64,000 nt of DNA from Acidimicrobiales bacterium (GCA_020439505.1 JAGQSO010000001.1:62001-126000), one strand, 5' to 3'; shown: positions 33,190-43,173, counted from the first letter of the stretch. A program made the numbers and translations. The notes: generated from the sequence alone by a model not told the origin.

Positions 33190-35841
33190 TCAGCCCCTGA
33201 CGGTGACGGTTGACGTGGTTCCCTTGGCGATGTCGGGCTCCCGGAACTCGATGGTCCGCCACTTCTTGTCGGCGAACGCCTTGGTGGCGGCGGTGAAGTT
33301 GGGGTCTTGGCGATTCTCGTTGTTGCCGTACACCAGGAAGGCCTTGGCTTCGGGGCCGTCCTTTCCGAAGGCCAACGCCATGAAGAACGAGCTGCCGAAG
33401 TCGATGGGCGTGCCGGTCTCACCGTCAAGCCGAAACATCGCCGAGTTGGCGACCAGTTGCTCGGACTTACGCCCGGTCAGGACCGGATCCAGGATCGAAG
33501 CCATGCGGGCGCTTGACGACACGACGTTGGTGGTGCCGTCGACGCCGGTTCCGCCGTGGACCGCTATGCGCTCACCGTTGCGCACCGTGAACTGGACGTC
33601 GCTGAGCTTCACCCCGGGCTCGAACCCACCGACCTCGAGGGCCTGCACGGCCCGGGCCAGGTTCACCAGCACCGGATCAGGAGCACCGACAGGGGCGGGA
33701 GCCAGCCCCGAGGGAGTGTCGACCGGGCGGGCCGGGTCGAACGGTTCGGCCCAGAGGGTCCCGGTCCCCTGGTCCATGACGTCGGTGGCGGGGAACTTGA
33801 GCATGAACTCACGCCACAGCGGCGGACCCGAGCGGTCCAGGTCGTAGATCCCGTCCCAGTCGGCCAGTACCGAGCAGGCCTTGGAGATGTCGATCTTGGC
33901 GGCCGGGAGTCCCGGTGCGGTGTCGGTCCCCTCCATGGCGGGTACGTCGACCGGGCCGGTGACCGCCTGACAGCGGGCCACCACGGGCTCGCGCAACTCA
34001 TCGGCGGTGAAGCTCCGGTTCAACAGGGCGGCTGCCGCCAACTCGTCGAGGTCGAAGGTGCCGTCGGCACCCGACGGGCCCGCGGCGGTGGTGTCGTCGA
34101 GGGTCACGGCGTTCTCGCGCGTCCGGGGCGAACGCACCGTCTCCTGACGACCGTGCAGGGGTGAGTAGTCGCCGGTCAACAGCGCGGTGGCGTGGGGCAT
34201 CCAAAACGAGTCGTTGGCGTTGAACACGTAGTCGGAGCGTTCGACCCGGGGCTGGCGCGACGCTGGGACCAGCCCGGGATCGCGGGCGCCGGGTTCATCC
34301 ACCCACTCGAACATCGGGTCCGAGCCGTCGAGGAGGACGGCACGGCTGTCGGCCGCGATCTTCACGATCGGATCGGTCGCCAGGCTGGTCTCATAGGCGG
34401 CGAGAGCCTCAGCCGAGAGGTTGGGGGTGGCCGAGGTATCGGCGTACCAGGCACGACCGTCGGCGGAGGTCGCCACCGTGTTGAACAGCGGAACCCCGTT
34501 GGCGGTGGTCATCACGTCGACGAAGTCGTCGAAGGTGTCGGCTTCGAGCATCCCGAAGTACTGCTCCACGAACTCGTCGTTGTCGATGTTGGCGTCACGG
34601 AACGAGATGGTGGCGGACTCGGTCCAGCCGAACCCGGGGAAGTCGATGATCGGCCCGTAGTGGCTGGCCCAGGTGGTGTGCTCCTCGGTCGCCACCTTGC
34701 CGTCGGCGCCCTTCACCTCGATCTCGTGGGTGGTCGAGGTCATTTCCCGCCACTCGTCGCCGTAGCGGTAGGTGGTCGGTGATCCGGGCTGCAGGGCCAG
34801 CCGGTAGGCCGTGAACCGGTTGCCGGCCGAGACCGTGTGGGTCCAGGCGTAGTCGTCGGTGAATCCGATCCCGATGCCGGGGAGCCCGCTGAGCTGGACC
34901 CCGTAGATGTCGGACTTGCCGTTGACGGTCAGGTGGGATTCCCAGAACCGGAGTTCCCCCTCCCACGGGAAGTGGGGATTGGCGACCAGCATTCCGCCTC
35001 CCGAGGTGGAGCGGTCGGTGCCGATCGCCCAGCCGTTGGAGCCGATCTCCTCGGGCGCGGCAACCTCGATCGACTCGGCGAACCGACCCAGGTCGACGCC
35101 ACCGGTGGGTACGGGAGCGATGTTCTGGGCCGACGGCGCGGAGGTCGCGGTGGTCGGGGCCGGGGTGGTCGTGGTCGTGGCCTCGGGTGACGCCGGAGGC
35201 TGAGCGGTGGCGATGTAACGGGCGAGTTGGCCGCTGCTGGCCAACAGCACCACCGCCCGCGCGTAGGCGTAGGCGTCGGAGGCCTCGATGGGCTTTACCC
35301 AGGGCTGGCCCTTGCACCAGCCGGTCAGCTTGTCGACACCGACGGTCTCCAGATGGGAGTTCCAACCGGCGGTGAAGGCCTCGAAGATCGCCCGGTTCTC
35401 CTCGGACAGCTCGGGCCACTCCTCGGTCGCTCGTTGGTGGATGCCGATCGCCCGCCAGGCGATGTCGGAGTTCAGGTTGGCGTCGTCCTCACCAGCGCCG
35501 TACCACTTGGACCGCTCACCCCGGATCTTGACCAGCTGATCGGCCAGATCACAGGTGCGGTCCTCACCGCTGGCGTAGCCCTGGCCGAAGGCGACATCGT
35601 CGATCGAGTCGCCGCTGATGTGGGGCACTCCGCCGCCGGCCCGCCTGATGGTGGCCTCGTACTTGTCGCCCGAACCGATGACCTGACCGTTGCCGCCGGG
35701 TCGGGTGGTGTCGGTGGACTTGGCGTCGCCGTCGTCGTCGGAGCATCCCGCGACTCCGCCGACCATCAACACCGCGGTAGCGGCCAGAACGCCGAGTCTC
35801 CTGGTCCATCGGGTCGAGTGGATGTCACTGCGGCTGGTCAT
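33190..35841 (-). CDS. Penicillin acylase family Ntn-hydrolase, lipoprotein
   Basis: An 883-residue secreted lipoprotein. The N-terminus has a Tat/Sec-like basic start, a hydrophobic core and the lipobox GVAGC (Cys about 33). The alpha part follows (GGGVPHISGDSIDDVAFGQGYASGEDR). Then comes a Thr/Pro-rich spacer and the autocatalytic Ser in EIGSNGWAIG, with ANPHFPWEGELRFWE downstream as in penicillin, aculeacin and AHL acylases. It would mature by self-cleavage and hydrolyse an amide outside the membrane; the natural substrate (antibiotic, acyl-homoserine lactone or lipopeptide) is unknown. I use the ATG at 35839-35841 because the signal peptide starts there. Confidence 0.9.
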   Translation of the reverse strand: MTSRSDIHSTRWTRRLGVLAATAVLMVGGVAGCSDDDGDAKSTDTTRPGGNGQVIGSGDKYEATIRRAGGGVPHISGDSIDDVAFGQGYASGEDRTCDLADQLVKIRGERSKWYGAGEDDANLNSDIAWRAIGIHQRATEEWPELSEENRAIFEAFTAGWNSHLETVGVDKLTGWCKGQPWVKPIEASDAYAYARAVVLLASSGQLARYIATAQPPASPEATTTTTPAPTTATSAPSAQNIAPVPTGGVDLGRFAESIEVAAPEEIGSNGWAIGTDRSTSGGGMLVANPHFPWEGELRFWESHLTVNGKSDIYGVQLSGLPGIGIGFTDDYAWTHTVSAGNRFTAYRLALQPGSPTTYRYGDEWREMTSTTHEIEVKGADGKVATEEHTTWASHYGPIIDFPGFGWTESATISFRDANIDNDEFVEQYFGMLEADTFDDFVDVMTTANGVPLFNTVATSADGRAWYADTSATPNLSAEALAAYETSLATDPIVKIAADSRAVLLDGSDPMFEWVDEPGARDPGLVPASRQPRVERSDYVFNANDSFWMPHATALLTGDYSPLHGRQETVRSPRTRENAVTLDDTTAAGPSGADGTFDLDELAAAALLNRSFTADELREPVVARCQAVTGPVDVPAMEGTDTAPGLPAAKIDISKACSVLADWDGIYDLDRSGPPLWREFMLKFPATDVMDQGTGTLWAEPFDPARPVDTPSGLAPAPVGAPDPVLVNLARAVQALEVGGFEPGVKLSDVQFTVRNGERIAVHGGTGVDGTTNVVSSSARMASILDPVLTGRKSEQLVANSAMFRLDGETGTPIDFGSSFFMALAFGKDGPEAKAFLVYGNNENRQDPNFTAATKAFADKKWRTIEFREPDIAKGTTSTVTVRG

Positions 35842-35992
35842 TGGTGGGTCCCCTGAGATCGCTGGTGGGCGGAGTCGGCCGAGCTGGTGGTCCGGCCCGA
35901 AGTTGGTGCCTCGCAGACGGGACGGTAGACTGTTGCGGTCCATCGTGTCACCGTTGTCGTTCGGTCGACGTACCCCGACCCTGCGAGGAACG

Positions 35993-38353
35993 ATGCATCA
36001 GGAAACGCCGGTCCGCAGGTCCTTGCTCAACCGCCTGGGTAGGTGGTGCTACCGACGTCACCGCCTGGTGCTCGCGGTGTGGGTCGGGCTGATCGTGGTG
36101 CTGGGCGCCGTCACCTCCGCAGTGGGAACGGGCTATTCGTCGAGCTTCGGTGACTTCCACAGCGAGGCCACCCGGGGCTTCGACCTGATCGCGGCGGGCT
36201 TCGGGAAGGGTGAGGCAGGGGAGAGGGGGACGATCGTCTTCCTCGCCGACGGGAAACTCGACGACCCGGCCACCAAGACGGCGGTGGAGGAGATGTTGGC
36301 GTCGGTTCGCAAGATCGACGGCCTTACCGTCACCGGCCCCTTCGACAACCCCACCCAGGTGGCGATGCAGGGTCCGTTGGCCGGCCGCCTCGGGTTCGCC
36401 GACATCCAGCTCGATTCTTCGATCAAGACCTTCAAACAGATGCAGGAGATCGGCAAGGAGCTCCGGCTGCTGGTACCGGCCGCCGAGTCGGCCGGACTCG
36501 AGGTGGAGGTCGGGGGTCAGGTGTTCGCCGAGTTCCAGCCACCGGAATCCGAGGTGCTGGGACTGGGATTCGCCATCGTGATCCTGATCCTGGCGTTCGG
36601 TTCGGTGCTGGCCATGGGGTTGCCGATCGGGATGGCGGTGGCGGGTATCGCCTCGGGAGTGATGGTGGTGGGGCTGGCGTCCAACTTCATGGCCATGCCC
36701 GACTTCACCTCGACCATCGCCGTGATGCTCGGTCTCGGGGTGGGGATCGACTACGCCCTGTTCATCGTCACCCGCTTCCGGGAGGACCTGCACCGGGGGA
36801 TGAGCGGGGAGGCGGCGGCCGGGCACGCCCTCGACACCGCCGGTCGGGCGGTGATCTTCGCCGGGATCACGGTGATCATCTCGGTGCTGGGGATGATCGT
36901 CATGGGGCTCGGCTTCATCCGCGGCCTCGGGGTGGGGGCAGCGATCGCAGTTGCCTTCACGTTGGCCGCGTCGGTGACCCTCCTGCCGGCGCTCCTCGGC
37001 TTCGCCGGAGCGAAGCTCGAGGTGACCCGGCGACGAGGTCTGGTGGCGGCGGGTCTGGTGGCGGTAGGTCTGGTCGGCGTCGGACTTGGTTTCCCGGCGG
37101 CGTTGGGGGCGCTCGGTCTGGCGGTCCTGGTGTTGGTCTTCGGGACGTTCATTCCGGCGCTCCACCAGCCTCTCGCGCCCCGCGAGGTCCGAGACCACCG
37201 CACGTCGTTCTGGTTCCGTTTCGCCGGTTTCGTCCAACGGCGCCCGTGGCCCATCGCGCTGGGAGGCCTGGCCCTGCTCGTCGTGTTGGCCGTCCCCGTC
37301 CTCAGCCTGCGGCTCGGTTTCTCCGACGAGGGCAACTACCCCACCGATACCTCCACCCGACGGGCCTATGACCTCTTGGCCCAGGGTTTCGGCCCGGGCT
37401 TCAACGGCCCCCTGCTCCTGGTCACCAAGGTGCCCGAAGGGACCGACCCCCAGGCGCTGGAGAGGGTCACCAGCGCGGTCGGTGCCACCGATGGCGTGGC
37501 CTTCGTGTCGCCGGTGGTCCTGTCCGAGGACGGTTCCATCGCCCGGTGGTTCGCCATTCCCGACACCGCGCCCCAAGACGCCGCCACCTATTCGTTGGTG
37601 CGTGAGCTGAGAGGACCGGTCCTCGAAGGGGCGACCACCGGTACCGGTCTCGACGTGCTGGTGTCGTCCAACACCGCCATCGGGGTCGACTTCTCGGAGT
37701 ATCTCGCCGTCCGCTACCCGATCTTCTTCGGGGTGATCCTCGGGCTGTCCTTCCTGTTGTTGATGGCGGTGTTCCGGTCGGTGCTCGTGCCGTTGAAGGC
37801 GGTGTTCGTCAACCTGTTGTCGATCGGTGCCGCCTACGGCGTGGCGGTAGCGGTGTTCTCGTGGGGTTGGGGCGGCTCGCTGATCGGGGTGGCCGGAGGT
37901 GGACCGATCGAGCCGTTCATTCCGATGATGTTGTTCGCCATCGTCTTCGGGCTGTCGATGGACTACGAGGTCTTTCTCCTGTCGCGAATCAAGGAGGAGT
38001 ACGACCGAACCGGGGACAACGCCGCCGCGGTCCGCGACGGTCTGGCGCTCACCGCCCGGGTCATCACCGCCGCGGCGTTGATCATGGTGGTGGTGTTCGG
38101 TTCGTTCCTGTTGGAGTCCGACCGGGTGGTCAAGCTGATGGGCTTGGGACTTGCCGTGGCGGTCCTCCTCGATGCCACCGTGGTCCGGATGCTGCTGGTC
38201 CCCGCCACCATGGAGCTCCTCGGAGACCGCAACTGGTGGTTGCCGAGGTGGTTGGACCGAGTCCTGCCGGTGATCCACGTCGAGGCCCCGCCCGGGAGCG
38301 AGGCAGGGCACGAGGAAACTGACGAGGCCCGGGTCCTAGGGGGCCACCCATGA
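35993..38353 (+). CDS. MMPL family RND-type transporter
   Basis: A 786-residue transporter with two repeats of a large outer loop plus several helices. The first helix lies at about 24-48, the first outer domain at about 49-180, then helices containing GLGVGIDYALFIVTRFRED. The second repeat ends with LSMDYEVFLLSRIKEEYDRTGD. These Asp-Tyr pairs are the proton-relay sites of the MMPL family. Members export lipids or drugs using the proton gradient. The ATG at 35993 is preceded by GAGGA; a longer frame upstream lacks membrane-protein character. Its 3' end overlaps the convergent nuclease gene by 18 bp. Confidence 0.92.
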   Translation: MHQETPVRRSLLNRLGRWCYRRHRLVLAVWVGLIVVLGAVTSAVGTGYSSSFGDFHSEATRGFDLIAAGFGKGEAGERGTIVFLADGKLDDPATKTAVEEMLASVRKIDGLTVTGPFDNPTQVAMQGPLAGRLGFADIQLDSSIKTFKQMQEIGKELRLLVPAAESAGLEVEVGGQVFAEFQPPESEVLGLGFAIVILILAFGSVLAMGLPIGMAVAGIASGVMVVGLASNFMAMPDFTSTIAVMLGLGVGIDYALFIVTRFREDLHRGMSGEAAAGHALDTAGRAVIFAGITVIISVLGMIVMGLGFIRGLGVGAAIAVAFTLAASVTLLPALLGFAGAKLEVTRRRGLVAAGLVAVGLVGVGLGFPAALGALGLAVLVLVFGTFIPALHQPLAPREVRDHRTSFWFRFAGFVQRRPWPIALGGLALLVVLAVPVLSLRLGFSDEGNYPTDTSTRRAYDLLAQGFGPGFNGPLLLVTKVPEGTDPQALERVTSAVGATDGVAFVSPVVLSEDGSIARWFAIPDTAPQDAATYSLVRELRGPVLEGATTGTGLDVLVSSNTAIGVDFSEYLAVRYPIFFGVILGLSFLLLMAVFRSVLVPLKAVFVNLLSIGAAYGVAVAVFSWGWGGSLIGVAGGGPIEPFIPMMLFAIVFGLSMDYEVFLLSRIKEEYDRTGDNAAAVRDGLALTARVITAAALIMVVVFGSFLLESDRVVKLMGLGLAVAVLLDATVVRMLLVPATMELLGDRNWWLPRWLDRVLPVIHVEAPPGSEAGHEETDEARVLGGHP

Positions 38354-40537
38354 CCCGATGGACGGGATCTCGGCCGTGGCCAGCCAGTGTCGTACGGCGT
38401 GAGTGGCCCTGACGTCGTCCTCGTTGTACTGGAGCAGTCGGCCCCGGTTGTGGGAGCGAGCTTCCGGGGACGGGTTGTTGACCGCCTCGCGGTACCAGTT
38501 CATGGACTGGAGGCCGCCGGCGTCGGGATCGCGCCAGCCGAACCCGGCGAGGGGGGCGATCTTCTTGAGACCGAACCCGTGACCGACGACGAGGCTTGCC
38601 CTGACGACCTGATACATGTCGACCCAGTCCGGCGAGGCCACCAGATCCTCGATCGCCTCGCGCCGGCCGGGAACGGGTCGGGGTGCTTCGTCGAGGATCT
38701 GCACCATCTTGTTGTGTTCGGCCGAGGTGTAGCAGTAGGCGGCGAAGGACAGCCCGAGGCTCCGGCACCGGTGGCGTAGATCGCTGAGCCACGCCCAGAA
38801 GCGATCGAAGACGTCGAGTTGCACGCCGGCGTCCACGGGATCCCACGAGAAGAAGGGCCGGTAGCCGGCCTCCACGCCGACCTGGTCCAGTGCCGGGGCG
38901 GTGCCCGACACCAGGGTTCCCCACAGGTAGACGCCGTCATCGATGTTCTCCATGTCGACGTCCACCTCGACGTCGGCCAGTCGCACCTTGGGTCGCAGTA
39001 GACCCCGAGCCAGGAAAGGCCCTCCCCCGTTGCTGGCCCTGGCTTGGTCGATCACGGTCGGAAGGTGTCCGCAAAGCGTGTTGGAGTAGCCGGCAGTGAA
39101 CGGGTCGAGTTGGGCCAGGTCGCCGACGGTTGTCATCCCCAAAGTGGCCAGCCGGTCCACCAACACCGACATCGATCGGTCCGGGGTGGGTGGGTCGGGA
39201 GGTCCCATCGGATCGGCATCGAGATCAGGAGCGAGGTGTTCGCCTTCGGGCTCGGTCTCCAAGTCGGCTTCTAGGTCGAGGTCGCCATCAAGGTCGAGAC
39301 TGAGCTGGACGGCTCGGTGCCGAACCGGTTCGAGATGCAAGAAGCCGGGCTGTGCGTCGAGGTGCAGCTCAGGGGAGGTGATCGGAGACGACCAGATGAA
39401 TTGGTCGAAGTCGGAGGGCGGGCTCTGCACTGTGGGCAGCAGCAACGCGGCCAGGTCGGTTTCGCCCGGGAGGCCCTCGGTCCGTTCGAGGAGGTCGGCG
39501 GCATCGACGACAGGGTCGCGGGGACTGTCTCCGAACATCAGCCACGCGGTGTTCCAGTCGAGAGCGGCAACCTGGGCCCGGGTGGTGACGGAGCGATCGC
39601 GGTGGACCAGCACATGGTCGTAGGTCGAGCGTGGAATCAATGAGATGTGGTCCAGCGCCTCCATCTCGGCCCGGCACACGGGATCCCAGGGACAGGTCGC
39701 GCACTGACCGATGTGCACCGGTACGACGCCTCGGGGAACGTCGGGATCGGCGTCGCGGGCCAGGCGGTTGGCGATGACCTCCAGTCGGAAACCGAAACCG
39801 TGGTCGTAGTGGGCGAGGGTGCTGACCAGCCCTGATGCCCAGCGGTTGGGCCAACGGGGCTCGTCGAGGGCCAGCCACCACAGCTGCCCGTCGCCGTCGA
39901 TCACGCCCCCGACGGGTCTCTCGGCTTGTGACACCGCGCCCACCGCCTCCAGCAGCCGCCACGAGTGGGCCAGCGCGATCCCGTTCTCGTTGTGACGGTT
40001 GTTGCGGGGCGACATGCCTTCCACCGTCACCGCCGATGACGGGTGTGGTTCGTCCAGGTCCGAGGTGAGCAAGGTTCCTCCGGTTGCCGGCCGGACGAAG
40101 GCGTGGCGACGGATCTCGACCGGAACCCACGTCGAGCGATCAGCTCCCGGGTTGCGGCGAACCAGCAGGGTCGTGCGTCCGAGGCGTCGACCGCCGGGAT
40201 CATCGGGCAACGCGGCCCCGATGATCACGGTGGCGTCCGAGGCGATCGCCGCCAGCGTCGCCGCGGTCGCCTCCTCGCGCTGTCCCTGGATCACGACGGC
40301 CCGTCCGCCGGACCGGTTCACCCGGTCGGCCAACTCCACCCCTACCCGCTCAGCGTGGGCGGCGGTCAGCTCCGCCCGATGCAGTTGGTCGGGGTCGGGG
40401 GCGCGCCGTCGGGGGGCCATGGAGGGAGCGTGGTCGAGATCGGCCCGAACCGGGCAGCGCATGGCGACCTCGGCCGGTTGGAGGGGCACGTCGGTGAGCT
40501 CGACACCGGGGTGGGGTGTCGGGGTGCCGTACTCCAT
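38336..40537 (-). CDS. TM0106-type RecB-like nuclease with RNase-H-like domain
   Basis: A 733-residue protein. The N-terminal half resembles RecB-family PD-(D/E)XK nucleases with an iron-sulfur-type cysteine cluster CATCPWDPVC near residue 275. An Asp/Glu-rich linker (about 390-430) leads to a C-terminal RNase-H/YprB-like domain: DVDMENIDDGVYLWG, GLKKIAPLAGFGWRD and YNEDDVRATHAVRHWL (DEDD-type acidic residues). This matches the TM0106 family of putative nucleases, of unknown biological role. A TACCTT hexamer 6 nt before the ATG suggests leaderless expression. Convergent and overlapping with the MMPL gene. Confidence 0.85.
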   Translation of the reverse strand: MEYGTPTPHPGVELTDVPLQPAEVAMRCPVRADLDHAPSMAPRRRAPDPDQLHRAELTAAHAERVGVELADRVNRSGGRAVVIQGQREEATAATLAAIASDATVIIGAALPDDPGGRRLGRTTLLVRRNPGADRSTWVPVEIRRHAFVRPATGGTLLTSDLDEPHPSSAVTVEGMSPRNNRHNENGIALAHSWRLLEAVGAVSQAERPVGGVIDGDGQLWWLALDEPRWPNRWASGLVSTLAHYDHGFGFRLEVIANRLARDADPDVPRGVVPVHIGQCATCPWDPVCRAEMEALDHISLIPRSTYDHVLVHRDRSVTTRAQVAALDWNTAWLMFGDSPRDPVVDAADLLERTEGLPGETDLAALLLPTVQSPPSDFDQFIWSSPITSPELHLDAQPGFLHLEPVRHRAVQLSLDLDGDLDLEADLETEPEGEHLAPDLDADPMGPPDPPTPDRSMSVLVDRLATLGMTTVGDLAQLDPFTAGYSNTLCGHLPTVIDQARASNGGGPFLARGLLRPKVRLADVEVDVDMENIDDGVYLWGTLVSGTAPALDQVGVEAGYRPFFSWDPVDAGVQLDVFDRFWAWLSDLRHRCRSLGLSFAAYCYTSAEHNKMVQILDEAPRPVPGRREAIEDLVASPDWVDMYQVVRASLVVGHGFGLKKIAPLAGFGWRDPDAGGLQSMNWYREAVNNPSPEARSHNRGRLLQYNEDDVRATHAVRHWLATAEIPSIGSWVAP

Positions 40538-40543
40538 GGGACG

Positions 40544-40549
40544 AAGGTA
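40544..40549 (-). promoter_or_regulatory. Leaderless -10 candidate (TACCTT) for the RecB-like nuclease
   Basis: TACCTT on the minus strand ends 6 nt before the ATG at 40537. Confidence 0.5.
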
Positions 40550-40727
40550 TCCGGGCCGGGTGACAGATGAGGTCGAGCGCCCGAGCGGTAGGGAGGGACA
40601 CGACGAGCTCGCCGGTTCCGATCGCGCCCTACGCTCCGCCGATGGGATCGATGACCTGCGCTCGTGCCTTCCGTGACGCCCCGGCCTCCTGGGACCGGTC
40701 GGGTCGACGTTTCAACGGGGTGGACCG

Positions 40728-41678
40728 GTGAGCCGGCCGATCCGGTTCGGGGTGGCGGCCCACGCGGTGGACGGCGCCGATACCTGGCGGAACCTGGCCG
40801 TCAAGGTCGAGGGACAGGGGTACGCGACCCTCCTTCTGCCCGACCACACCAACCCCCAGTTCGCGCCGATCCCCGCCCTGGTGGCAGCGGCGGCGGTGAC
40901 CACCACCCTCCGGGTGGGGACCCAGGTGCTGTGCAACGACCTGCGCAACCCGGTGATCACGGCCAAGGAGGTCGCCACGATCGACGTGTTGACCGGGGGT
41001 CGGTTCGACTGGGGCATGGGCGCGGGCTGGCTGCCGTCGGACTACGACGGCAGCGGCATTCCCTTCGACCCCCCCGGGGTACGGATTCGACGCCTGGCGG
41101 AGTCGGTCGAACTGATGAAGGCGCTGTTCAGCGGCGAGGAGGTCGACCACCGTGGGCGCTTCTACCGGGCGTCGGGCCTGCGGGGTACCCCGGCTCCGGT
41201 TCAGCGTCCCCATCCGCCCCTGCTGGTCGGGGCGGCGCAACGCCGCCTGCTGACATGGGCGGGATCGGTCGCCGACATCGTGTCGGTCGCTCCCTCGTGG
41301 GAGTCGCGGCGAATCGGTGACATGCCGGCGTCGGTGTCGATCGAAGAGGGCATGGATCGCCAGATCTCGTGGGTGGCCGAGGGCGCGAGGTCGGGCGGGC
41401 GGGACCTCTCCTCGATCGAGTTGAGTGTCACCGCCATGCCGGTGACCGTGACCGACGGACGGCCGGCGACGTTGGACGACTTCGGCCGGGCCGGAGCCCC
41501 TCACGGGATCTCGCCCGAGGACGCGGTTCACGCCCCGTACCTGCTGGTCGGCTCGGTGGGTCAGATCGCCGATGCGATCATCGAGCGCCACGAGCGGTGG
41601 GGGGTCGCCAACTGGGTGGTCCCGGTCGAGGTAGCCGATGCCTTTGCCCCCGTGGTGGCGCGGGTACTGGCGTCGTGA
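40728..41678 (+). CDS. LLM class (F420-type) oxidoreductase
   Basis: A 316-residue luciferase-like TIM-barrel protein. It begins SRPIRFGVAAHAVDGADTWRNLAVKVEGQGYATLLLPDH, typical of F420-dependent LLM enzymes, with LRVGTQVLCNDLRNPVITAKEVATIDVLTGGRFDWGMGAGW and LLVGAAQRRLLTWAG later. It would transfer hydride with F420H2 (or FMN); the substrate is unknown. Start GTG at 40728. Divergent from the RecB-like nuclease gene and convergent with the DNA methyltransferase gene (37 nt between stops). Confidence 0.88.
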   Translation: MSRPIRFGVAAHAVDGADTWRNLAVKVEGQGYATLLLPDHTNPQFAPIPALVAAAAVTTTLRVGTQVLCNDLRNPVITAKEVATIDVLTGGRFDWGMGAGWLPSDYDGSGIPFDPPGVRIRRLAESVELMKALFSGEEVDHRGRFYRASGLRGTPAPVQRPHPPLLVGAAQRRLLTWAGSVADIVSVAPSWESRRIGDMPASVSIEEGMDRQISWVAEGARSGGRDLSSIELSVTAMPVTVTDGRPATLDDFGRAGAPHGISPEDAVHAPYLLVGSVGQIADAIIERHERWGVANWVVPVEVADAFAPVVARVLAS

Positions 41679-41715
41679 CCGTCACCGCTCGCTGCGCGTC
41701 GGTGCGATAGCGGCG

Positions 41716-43173
41716 TCAGTCCGGGGATTGCCCTGTTGCCATCGCGGCGAGGCTTGCCGTGGCGTCGGGGTCGGTGATGGGTAGAACCGCCCGCAGAGGT
41801 CCTTGGTCACCCAGGGCGCGGCGCAGGGCCTGGTGGCCTGGGGTCGAGGGAGCGGGGAGGTCGGTGGTGAGCACGACGACCTCCATGTCGGTGGCGGCCC
41901 GGATGACGGCCGCCTGCCCGATCACCCGCCACAGCTCGTCCGAGCGCCTCAAACCGGACCGCGAGTTGGTGAACCCGCCCGATGTGATGAAGGCCCAGGG
42001 TCTACCCGATGGGTCGTGGGCGACGAGGTCGACCTCGACTCCGGCTCCCCGTGGGCGGACCTTGGTGGTCACGTCGCGGAAGCCGGCGGCCTCGACGAGG
42101 AGGCGGGCAACGTCACGACTGCCGAGACCGGCCCGGAGGGCGTCATCCACCGAGGCCGCCTGTCCGGCGCGGTCGGTGGGCTGGAGCCCGGACAGCTCGT
42201 CACCCACCTGGAAGGCGACCCGACGGGGGTCGGGGTCGGTTTCGGTGGCCAGGCGACGGCCCGCCAGCTCTATGTACTCGGCGTCGGTGTCGAATCCGAT
42301 GAAGTGCCGGCCGGTTCGCCGGGCGGCCACCGCGGTACTACCCGACCCCATGAACGGGTCCAGCACCACGTCGTTGGCGTAGGTGTACAGGTCGATGAGC
42401 CGTTGGGGGAGCTCGACGGGGAACGGCGCGGGGTGGCCTACCCGGGTGGCGCTCTCGGTGGGGATCTCCCACAGGTCGGTGGTGGCTTCCATGAACTCGT
42501 CGCGCGAGACGGTGACGGTGGAGGGCAGCCCGCTCTCCTGTCGTCGGCGAGGCTCCAACGCCCGGTCGAAGCGACCCTTGCTGGCGATCACGATGCGTTC
42601 GGTCACGTCGCGCAGCACCGGGTTCGCCGGTCGTTGGAACGTGCCCCAGGCGCAGGATCCGCCCGCAGCCCGGCCCTTCCACCAGATCACCTCGCCTCGC
42701 ATCAAGAGGCCCAGGTCTTGAAGGATCGCGGTCACGTCGCCCGACAGCGAGCGGTACGGCCGACGGCCGAGGTTGGCGACGTTCACCGCGATGCGACCGC
42801 CAGGCTCCAGCACCCGTTTGCACTCGGAGAACACGCCGTGGAGGAGCTCCAGGTATTCGAGGTAGGTGGCGGGAACGCCGTTCTCCCCCAGGCTCTGCTC
42901 GTACTGCTTGCCGGCGAAGTAGGGAGGCGACGTGACCACCAGGGCCACCGACCCGGTCGGGATCATCGACATGTCCCGAGCGTCGTGGTGGTGGATCACG
43001 TCCAGCTCCTCGGGGGTGCTGACGGTCTGATCGGTGGTCAGCTCGGGACTGGTGAATCGGGCGTAGAAGTCGCGTGCGTCGTGGCTCTCGCGCCGACCGG
43101 ACCCGAAGGCCGCGGTGGCGGTGGCGCGTCGGGTCCGGGAACTCGAGCGGGTGTTCGGAACGGAGGCGGTCAC
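41716..43173 (-). CDS. Beta-class DNA methyltransferase with C-terminal eroded PD-(D/E)XK-like domain
   Basis: A 485-residue protein. Motif IV TSPPYF (81-86) precedes motif I DPFMGSGST (272-280), the beta-class order of N4-cytosine/N6-adenine methyltransferases; HPAPFPVELPQRLI (247-260) resembles N4-cytosine enzymes. Residues about 345-470 form an extra domain with GVEVD (378-382) and WAFITSGG that aligns with the stand-alone protein at 61313-61906; the nuclease Glu and Lys are replaced by Phe395 and Thr397. GTG start overlaps the stop of the ribbon-helix-helix gene (GTGA). No separate restriction endonuclease gene is adjacent. Target sequence unknown. Confidence 0.88.
   Translation of the reverse strand: MTASVPNTRSSSRTRRATATAAFGSGRRESHDARDFYARFTSPELTTDQTVSTPEELDVIHHHDARDMSMIPTGSVALVVTSPPYFAGKQYEQSLGENGVPATYLEYLELLHGVFSECKRVLEPGGRIAVNVANLGRRPYRSLSGDVTAILQDLGLLMRGEVIWWKGRAAGGSCAWGTFQRPANPVLRDVTERIVIASKGRFDRALEPRRRQESGLPSTVTVSRDEFMEATTDLWEIPTESATRVGHPAPFPVELPQRLIDLYTYANDVVLDPFMGSGSTAVAARRTGRHFIGFDTDAEYIELAGRRLATETDPDPRRVAFQVGDELSGLQPTDRAGQAASVDDALRAGLGSRDVARLLVEAAGFRDVTTKVRPRGAGVEVDLVAHDPSGRPWAFITSGGFTNSRSGLRRSDELWRVIGQAAVIRAATDMEVVVLTTDLPAPSTPGHQALRRALGDQGPLRAVLPITDPDATASLAAMATGQSPD

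Noticed and set aside
35948-38311. 787-codon open frame opposite the MMPL transporter
   Set aside because: Antisense to a gene with strong transporter motifs; translation is His/Arg/Glu-rich without a fold signature.
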